This document shows positions 45,291 through 51,800 of a DNA stretch of 64,000 nucleotides, one piece after another. Position 1 is the first letter of the stretch. Each line of letters opens with the position of its first letter. Location of the stretch: positions 1-64,000 of IMG/VR virus record IMGVR_UViG_3300036790_000270; one strand, written 5' to 3'. The translations under genes were made by a program, and so were the position numbers. The notes beneath the pieces were generated by a model. The model had not been told where the DNA came from. It ran no database searches and saw nothing but the letters and a program-made list of their open reading frames with translations. The DNA is from a virus.

Positions 45291-46363
45291 TGGCGCGCAT
45301 CCTGCTGGTGCAACCGGGCCCGGACTTCTCCGTTGCCGACGTTTACCGCGGCTGGCAGAAGGCGCTGACCGCGCTCGGTCACACGGTGATGGCGTACAAC
45401 ACCAGCGACCGGCTGACCTTCTACGGCCGCACCCGGATGCCCGAGCACGACAAGCCCGCCTGCGAGCACTGCGGTGAGGTGCCGACCAGGCAGGCGGTGC
45501 CCGACAGCAACGGCATCCTGGCCCTCGGCATGGACGGGCTGTACGCCACCCTCAACAAGTTCTGGCCGGACATCGTGTTCTTCATCTCGGGTTTCTACCT
45601 GACCCCGGCGATTCTCCAGTTCATCCGCACCCGGCGGCACAAGATCGTCTTCCTGCACACTGAGTCGCCGTACCAGGACGAGGAACAGCTGCAGCGCGGT
45701 GAGTTCGCGGACCTGAACCTGCTGAACGACCCCGCGAACATCAGCGCGTGGAAAGACCTGGACGTCCCCGTCGCGTACATGCCGCACGCCTACGACCCGG
45801 GCATTCACTACCCGGCCAGCCCGCGTAACTATGAGGCTGACTTCGCGTTCGTCGGCACCGGGTTCCGCTCGCGCCAGGAGTTCTTCCACCAGATGGACCT
45901 GGACGGGCTCAGCGTCGTCCTCGGCGGCAACTGGGCGAACACCGAGCCGGAGTACCGCCACCTGCTGAAGTACCTTGGCCACCCGCTGGAAGCCTGCGTC
46001 GGCAACGAGGAAACCGCCCGCGTCTACCGGCTCGCTAAGGCCGGCATCAACTTCTACCGGCGGGAATCAGAGGACGCGCACGCTGGCGAAGGCTGGGCGA
46101 TGGGGCCACGGGAAGTGGAGATGGCCGCCTGCGGCTTGTTCTTCCTGCGTGACCCGCGGCCGGAGTCCGACGAGGTTTTCGGCCGGTGCCTGCCCGCGTT
46201 CGGCTCAGCTGACGAGGCATCTCAGGAACTCCGTTACTGGACGGGTAACGACGCCCTGCGCGAGCGCTATGCGGCGCAGGCACGCGAGCGGATCGTAAGC
46301 CGCACGTTCAGCAACAATGCCAGGGCGGCACTCAACCTGATGGAAGAGGCGGGAATACTGTGA
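45290..46363 (+). CDS. Glycosyltransferase, CgeB-like (357 aa)
   Basis: GTG 45290 shares a G with the previous TAG. ARILLVQPGPDFSVADVYRG opens a GT-B domain. IVFLHTESPYQDEEQ (about 118-132), FAFVGTGFRSRQEFF (about 185), INFYRRE..AHAGEGWAMGPREVEMAACGLFFLRDPRPES (about 250-290) and the C-terminal AQARERIVSRTFSNNARAALNL match CgeB/YkvP-type glycosyltransferases. It lies apart from the main sugar block, within connector genes, so tail or connector proteins may be its target. Confidence 0.88.
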   Translation: MARILLVQPGPDFSVADVYRGWQKALTALGHTVMAYNTSDRLTFYGRTRMPEHDKPACEHCGEVPTRQAVPDSNGILALGMDGLYATLNKFWPDIVFFISGFYLTPAILQFIRTRRHKIVFLHTESPYQDEEQLQRGEFADLNLLNDPANISAWKDLDVPVAYMPHAYDPGIHYPASPRNYEADFAFVGTGFRSRQEFFHQMDLDGLSVVLGGNWANTEPEYRHLLKYLGHPLEACVGNEETARVYRLAKAGINFYRRESEDAHAGEGWAMGPREVEMAACGLFFLRDPRPESDEVFGRCLPAFGSADEASQELRYWTGNDALRERYAAQARERIVSRTFSNNARAALNLMEEAGIL

Positions 46364-46503
46364 GCGACAGCTGGATGTGCGGGTACCGGTGGCAGGACGG
46401 GGATAACACCGAGCTGCACGAGACGCATGTCTGCGGCCTGCTGACCAACGGCGGCCAGCACACGCACGACTGCATTGTCTCGGTGTGCCGGGGGACGCAG
46501 TGA
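46360..46503 (+). CDS. Tiny Cys/His protein (47 aa)
   Basis: MSDSWMCGYRWQDGDNTELH, then THVCGLL, HTHDCIVSVC. Four Cys and several His suit one zinc site. GTG coupled to the previous stop (GTGA) and its stop to the next start. Confidence 0.6.
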   Translation: MSDSWMCGYRWQDGDNTELHETHVCGLLTNGGQHTHDCIVSVCRGTQ

Positions 46504-46655
46504 TCTGCCAGCCGTGCCGGGACAACGCCCACGACGTGTGCCCCGAAGTAGCGCGCCGGGAGCACCGGGCTGACCTGAACGCCATTGAGCTTAAGGGCGG
46601 CCCGTGGTGTGACTGCCAGCACAAGCCGCGGGCTGAAGTGCAGCGCCGCATGTAG
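46500..46655 (+). CDS. Tiny Cys/His protein (51 aa)
   Basis: MICQPCRDNAHDVCPEVARR and PWCDCQHKPR give CxxC, HxxxC and CxCxH elements, probably one zinc ion, in a basic peptide. GTGA overlap with the preceding gene. It is the last gene before the tail-tube promoter. Confidence 0.6.
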   Translation: MICQPCRDNAHDVCPEVARREHRADLNAIELKGGPWCDCQHKPRAEVQRRM

Positions 46656-46682
46656 CCCTATCCCGGCAGGCAGAGCGCCGCT

Positions 46683-46763
46683 TACACTAGATAAGTAGAG
46701 CCGAGGCCACGTGTTACCACGTCGGAGCCGGACCCGTTCCTTTTTTCGGAAAAGGGGTCTGAC
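46683..46763 (+). promoter_or_regulatory. Late leader with P1-CGG-P2-AGC RNA motif, copy E (tail tube)
   Basis: -10 TACACT (46683-46688). P1 CCG/CGG (46701-46703, 46729-46731), AGG in place of CGG (46704-46706), P2 CC-ACGTG/CACGT-C-GG (46707-46713, 46718-46725), AGC 46726-46728. P3 CGGACCC/GGGTCTG (46729-46735, 46755-46761) plus TTCC/GGAA holds the AAAAGGGG site. GTG at 46764. Confidence 0.6.
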
Positions 46764-47216
46764 GTGGGAAGAATCCACGGTCGCAACGGCATGGTCTATA
46801 TGGCCCTGCTCGCTCAGGGCACCGCGCAGCCACTCGCTTACGTCAGTGACTGGACCATGAACTTCACCGTGGCGAAGGTGGACGTCACTGCCCTCGGCGA
46901 CGCCAACCTCGTCTGGGTAGCCGGCCTGCCCGACGCCTCCGGTGACTTCACCGGTTTCTTCGACACGGCGACTTCGCAGACCTACCAGTCCGCGGTTGAC
47001 GGCCAGCCTCGTAACTTCTACCTGTACCCGACGCTCGTCGCGGTCAACGGCGGCCCCGGAAACGCGACCGTCAACGTCGGCCAGTACTTCTTCGGCACGA
47101 TCCTCCCCGACTTCAGTTCCGCTGGCGGAGTTGCCGCCGCGGTCACCATGAAGTCAACCTGGAACGCTGCCTCCCAGGTGCAGCGGTACCCGAGCACGGG
47201 CGTTCCCGGAACCTGA
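46764..47216 (+). CDS. Major tail (tube) protein (150 aa)
   Basis: A compact beta-rich protein: MGRIHGRNGMVYMALLAQGT...YVSDWTMNFTVAKVDVTALGDANLVWVAGLPDASGDFTGFFD. This is the usual opening of siphovirus tube proteins (insert strand W-T-hydrophobic, D-V-T, then a D-x-S/T-G-D-F-x-G pattern). The C-terminal VTMKSTWNAASQVQRYPS fits too. It stacks as hexamer rings around the tape measure. Position directly before the chaperones and tape measure supports this. Confidence 0.88.
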   Translation: MGRIHGRNGMVYMALLAQGTAQPLAYVSDWTMNFTVAKVDVTALGDANLVWVAGLPDASGDFTGFFDTATSQTYQSAVDGQPRNFYLYPTLVAVNGGPGNATVNVGQYFFGTILPDFSSAGGVAAAVTMKSTWNAASQVQRYPSTGVPGT

Positions 47217-47228
47217 TCCTGACGTGGC

Positions 47229-47262
47229 GACGGCCCTTTCCCCGGACAGGAAAAGGGCCGTC
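47229..47262 (+). terminator. Hairpin after the tail-tube gene
   Basis: 11-bp stem GACGGCCCTTT/AAAGGGCCGTC (47229-47239, 47252-47262), 13 bases past the stop. No T-run follows (TCCGG), so partial termination or mRNA 3'-end protection is likely. Confidence 0.6.
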
Positions 47263-47346
47263 TCCGGATGGCGTTGGAACGCTGGGTTTCGTGTGCTCTT
47301 TGGCCTCCGGTGAAACTCACCCTATATGAGCGAACCGGAGAATTCA

Positions 47347-47823
47347 GTGCCCCCTCGCAAGACCCGTACCGTCGCGCCGCGCCCCGTTCAGGACGTCCCG
47401 CTGGAGGGCGAGGAGCCGGTCAAGGTGGACGGCCGGACCAGTGCCGCCCGGCAGGCCCGCCGCCTGCAGATGGCGACCGCGGAGGAAAAGGTGCGGCTGC
47501 CCGAGGAGGAGCGCGCCGTTGAGGTGACCGACGGGCAGCTGGTCGCGCCGATCAAGGAGAAGTACTTCCGGCTGCAGGAGTCCCTCGGCCTGATGCCGCT
47601 GATGGAGTGGGCGGCGGCGCAGGACGACCTGGACGCCGACAACCAGGTGCAGCTGGCCGGCCTGTTCCGGTTGCTGAAGGACCTGGTCGCGCCGGAGGAG
47701 TGGGCGGAGTTCCGCAGCTTCACCCGGGAAGCCAAGTGCATCGATGAGGACTTCATCGGCTTCGTCAACGCCGGGATGGAAGCGATGGCGGCCCGCCCTA
47801 CCGGGGAGCCCGCAGCCTCCTGA
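47347..47823 (+). CDS. Tail assembly chaperone, first frame (158 aa)
   Basis: GTG 47347 has a GGAG site seven bases ahead and a TATATG -10 at 47322; the in-frame ATG 47326 overlaps that -10. A basic N-terminus and helical middle precede the gpG-like helical core KYFRLQESLGLMPLMEWAAAQDDLDADNQVQLAGLFRLLKDLV...EEWAEFRSFTREAKCIDEDFIGFVNAGME. Such chaperones bind the tape measure during tail assembly. The frame for the second half continues in the -1 frame after 47748. Confidence 0.85.
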   Translation: MPPRKTRTVAPRPVQDVPLEGEEPVKVDGRTSAARQARRLQMATAEEKVRLPEEERAVEVTDGQLVAPIKEKYFRLQESLGLMPLMEWAAAQDDLDADNQVQLAGLFRLLKDLVAPEEWAEFRSFTREAKCIDEDFIGFVNAGMEAMAARPTGEPAAS

Positions 47824-48272
47824 AGTGGCTGCTGGCGAACTTCGCCAAGGTAAACGGTGACTTCCTGCGCGCTCACGGGCACGGCGTCGAGATGCTGTCG
47901 GCCCGTGAGCTGTGCGACGTCGCCTACGCCGCGATCATCGCGGACATGGAGCGTCACCATTACGCCCTGGTGGCTGCCGGGGCGCAGTGGAAGGACAGCC
48001 GGGACCCGCTCGGGGACGACATCGCCCGGTTCGAGGAGCGCATCGGGCTGCGGGACAACCCGGAGGCCCTCGCCCTCGCCCTGCACAAGCAGTTCCTCGC
48101 CGACCAGGGCAAGGAATGGGATGACACGCCTGTCGGCGCCGGGAACGGCGAGTGGTGGGACCAGGACGCCGAGTTCACTGACATGCGTGACCTGGACGCC
48201 GAGGCGAAGCGGCGCGCTGCGGCAGCGAAGAACTACGGGCTGTTCGCCAAGGACCGGAAGGGTAAAAAGTAG
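47820..48272 (+). CDS. Tail assembly chaperone, second frame (gpT-like)
   Basis: This frame is open from 47748 and reads LKWLLANFAKVNGDFL from 47820, into ATG 47892 and AYAAIIADMERHHYAL..., a usual gpT-like helical body with W/D-rich end (NGEWWDQDAEFTDM). It is normally made only as a -1 frameshift fusion to the first frame, in an overlap of 47748-47823. The best candidate site is the ACC GGG GAG run at 47800-47808, which is not a perfect slippery heptamer. Independent initiation at ATG 47892 is the alternative. Confidence 0.75.
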   Translation: MKWLLANFAKVNGDFLRAHGHGVEMLSARELCDVAYAAIIADMERHHYALVAAGAQWKDSRDPLGDDIARFEERIGLRDNPEALALALHKQFLADQGKEWDDTPVGAGNGEWWDQDAEFTDMRDLDAEAKRRAAAAKNYGLFAKDRKGKK

Positions 48273-48274
48273 TC

Positions 48275-48673
48275 ATGGCAGAGGTGAACCTGGACGCGGT
48301 GGCGATGGACTGGCTGCTGAACGACCCGGCCGGGCCGGTCGGCGTGCTGATCGCGGACATGTCGGAGAAGGCAGCCGCGATTGCCCGGACCGCTGCACCC
48401 GTCATGGTGACCGGCTCGCGCTGGCCGCCGAGCAACTTCTCGCACTGGGGGAAGGCTTTCAACCCGCGCTTCCAGTACGGTGACACGGGCCCGGGTGACA
48501 CGCGGGCGAGTGTGCGGTGGTCCGGGTTCCTGTACAACGGTCTCGGCCAGATGTACTCCGGGGTGAACGTCAACTACGGGCCGACGCTGTACCTGCAGCA
48601 GGGCGGCGGCCGGCACGGGCACGCGATCCGGCACCCGTTCATGACCACGGCGCTGGATACGGTGCAGCTGTGA
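48275..48673 (+). CDS. Small tail-region protein (132 aa)
   Basis: MAEVNLDAVAMDWLLNDPAG...SWPSNF-like SRWPPSNFSHWGKAFNPRFQYGDTGPGDTRASVRWSGFLYNGLGQMYSGVNVNYG holds a beta-rich core (about 48-105) and ends in HAIRHPFMTTALDTVQL. The pattern resembles small head-tail/tail-completion proteins in which a buried strand pair sits on a ring. Located between chaperone and tape measure. Family not proved. Confidence 0.7.
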   Translation: MAEVNLDAVAMDWLLNDPAGPVGVLIADMSEKAAAIARTAAPVMVTGSRWPPSNFSHWGKAFNPRFQYGDTGPGDTRASVRWSGFLYNGLGQMYSGVNVNYGPTLYLQQGGGRHGHAIRHPFMTTALDTVQL

Positions 48674-48749
48674 GCACTGCCGGGCGTAGGTCGTATGGGT
48701 TCCGTAACTGCATTGGCCCGGCAGCTACGCAGTAGAGCGCCCGTCCCCG

Positions 48750-48823
48750 TAGGGTTATTCCGAATGCCGCGGCCTGAACTCCGGGAGCCGGCCTGATCCC
48801 CGCTCCAGAGGAGATGGCGACCG
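48750..48823 (+). promoter_or_regulatory. Late leader with P1-CGG-P2-AGC RNA motif, copy D (tape measure)
   Basis: -10 TAGGGT (48750-48755). P1 GCCG/CGGC (48766-48769, 48789-48792), CGG 48770-48772, P2 CC/GG only (48773-48774, 48784-48785), AGC 48786-48788. A local CTCC/GGAG hairpin (48803-48813) covers the GGAG site, but here no P3 overlaps P1'. GTG at 48824. Confidence 0.55.
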
Positions 48824-51800
48824 GTGGCCAGGCTAATTGGCGACGCTTATATCGTCATCTACCCGCAGACGGACCAGTTCGGGCCGCTGCTCAAGGCGGC
48901 TGTCACCGCGCAGGTTAACGCGATCCGGCCGAAGGTCAACGTCACCCCGCAGCTGGATAAGGCCGCCGCCGCGGCGATTGAGACCGAGCTGAAGTCCCTT
49001 GGCGGCCAGGAACTCACGCTGGACGCGATGCTGTCGGCCTCGTCGATCGCGGCGATCCGGGCCGAGCTTAACGGTCTCACGAGTGACGTTAAGCTCGGTG
49101 CCGACCTGGACCCGGCTGCCCTGGCCCGGGTTGAGGCGGAGCTGAAGGCGGTCTCGGACAACCTGCAGCTGGGCGCGTCCGTTGACCCGGCGGCGCTCGC
49201 GCGGATCGCGTACGAGCTGCGGGCGATCGGGCAGAACGTGCCAGTGGACCTGCAGCTGGACAGCCCGAGCCTTTACGCGGCGCGGGTTGAGATGCAGAAC
49301 GCGCTCGGCGAGATCCGGCCGGACCTTGACATTGACCCGGCGTCGCTGGCCGCCGCACGGGCGCAGCTGGCCTCGGTTATCGCGAACGTGCCGCTCAACT
49401 TCAGCCCGGCGCAGGTTGCCGCGGCCGTTGCTGACCTGAACATGGACCTGCGGACGGGCATCACCACCGTTAACATCCCGGTCGGTCTCAGTCTCCCGGA
49501 GCTGACTGCCGCCGCCGCGTCGCTTAACGCTTACATGCGGAGCAACACCGCAACGGTGCAGGTGCCGGTGCAGGTCAGTCAGGCGCAGCTTGCAGCGGCG
49601 GTTGCCTCCCTTGACGCTTACCTGCGGACCGGTATCACCACGGTCAACATCCCGGTCGGCTTCAGTGCCGCGCAGGTCGCAGTCGCCAGCATCGCGCTGA
49701 ACAGGTACATCCAGTCGGGCATCACCCCGGCGACTGTCCCGGTGCAGGTCAGTAAGGCGTCCCTGGCGGCGATGAACGCGTCCATCAACGCCTACCTGCG
49801 CACGGGCACCACTGCCGTTAACATCCCGGTGCAGCTTAACCAGGCGCAGCTTGCCGCGATGCGCGCGTCGCTCAGTGCCTACCTGAACGCCGCCCCGGTT
49901 AGCGTGAACGTCAGCACCGCCAGCGCGATGACGAAGGTTGCCGCCCTGGGCGCCTACACCTCCCAGGTGATGGGCAACGCGTTCAGCAACGTCAACGTCG
50001 CCGGGGCGCTCGCCAAGATACTGTCGCTGCAGGCTGCCGCGGCGAGCATCGGGGCGACGTTCAGCGCGATGGCTAATACCAGCAACGTGCTCAACATGAG
50101 CCTGTCACTGGCGGGCGCAAGCGCTAACTCACTGATGAAGGCGTTCATCACGATGGTGAACGGCGGCGGCGCCTGGGGCGTGCTGACGTCCCGGATTACC
50201 TTGTTCGCCGGCGCGCTGAACCAGGTGCTGCCCGAGGTGCTGTCGAGCGTGTCCGTCTGGCACCTGGCGACTGACTGGGTGCTGGAGTTCGCCGCGGTCC
50301 TGGTGCCGGCGTCCCTGGCCGTCACCGCCTGGGGCGCGGTCATGGCATTCGTTGCAGCGGACGCGCTGACCAAGTTCCAGGCGATCTCGGCAGCGGCGAC
50401 GGTGACCGGCGAGAAGATCGGGTCGTTCAACTCGAACCTGAAGAACGGCATCGGGCCGCTTCAGTCGCTGCAGAACTACCTGAACCCGACGGTGTGGGAG
50501 CTGTACGGCGACGCTATGACGGTCGCCACGTCGAAGAGCAGCGTCTTCACCGGGATCGTGAAGCAGGTCAATACCGTCGTGGAGGACCTGGCCGCCCGGA
50601 TGACGGCGGCGTTCTCCTCAACCGGGGTGCAGACGTTCATGCAGAACGGCGCCCTCGACTTCCAGCGGTTCGGCACGATCATCGGCAACCTGGGCGGCGC
50701 GTTCGGTAACTTTGTCAAGGACGTCCCTGGTTACGCTGAGATTATAGAAGAACTGTTCGAGAAGATAACGGCTGGTATCGAGGCGTTCACGGCGTTCGCC
50801 GGGCCCGTTATCCAGGCTGGCCTCGCGATGCACGGCTTCATCCTTTACGTTGGCCTGGCGCTGACCGCCGGGGTGTCCCTGATTGCCGGCATCGGCAACG
50901 TCACCGCCAAGTTCTTCACCTTCGCCGCCTCCGCGGTCGACCTGAGTACCATCAGCGAAACCATCCAGATTGCCTTCCTCAACGCCGGGCTCGCAATTAC
51001 CGGGTTCATCGAGCGCATCGCGCTGCTGGTGAGCAACCCGTACGTCGTCGCGCTCGCCGCCATCGGCCTGGCAGCGTACGACATGGTGGAGGATTTTGAC
51101 TCCGCTTCCTCGGCGGTCAGCAACTGGGCGCGGAACCTGACGCAGGGCATCGCCCAGATGCAGGGCGGCGCGGCGCTGCAGTCAATCTCTGAGGCGTTCG
51201 GCAAGATCACCACGCAGATCCAGCTAGCCTCCTCGCCGGCCGCGTACAACCAGATCGCGGCGAACTGGAACAACCTGTCCAACACGGGGAACGCGTTCGC
51301 CAAGGACTCGACTTACGACGCGAACGAGTGGATCAGCGCCTGGTCGGACCTGGGCAAGGCCCTGCTCACCAGTTCCGGCTGGGCGACGACGGTCTCCAAG
51401 TTCGGTAACGCCATCGCGGACATGTTCGTCACCGGCAAGGGCGTTACCCTCCAGGTAGCCGCTAACGTCGGCGCCCTGGAAAACGCGTACCAGCAGCTCT
51501 CCGTCCAGCAGCAGAACCTGCTCGTCGTGACCGGGCAGCTGATGACAAGCACCCTGAAGATTCCCGGCACCAACCAGCTGGCCACCACCACCACCTACTC
51601 CTACGCGCAGAGCCTCGGCATCCTGAACGCGGCCGGCGTGCAGTCCACTGACAGCCTGGCGACGATGGAAACCAAGGTCGCCAGCCTGCTGCAGGGCTAC
51701 CAGACGCTCGGGCTGACCGCCGGCCAGGTCGGCAACGCCGTTAACGCGATGACGTTCGCCACCCAGCTGGGGCAGACCGGCATCACCAAGATGACCCAGG

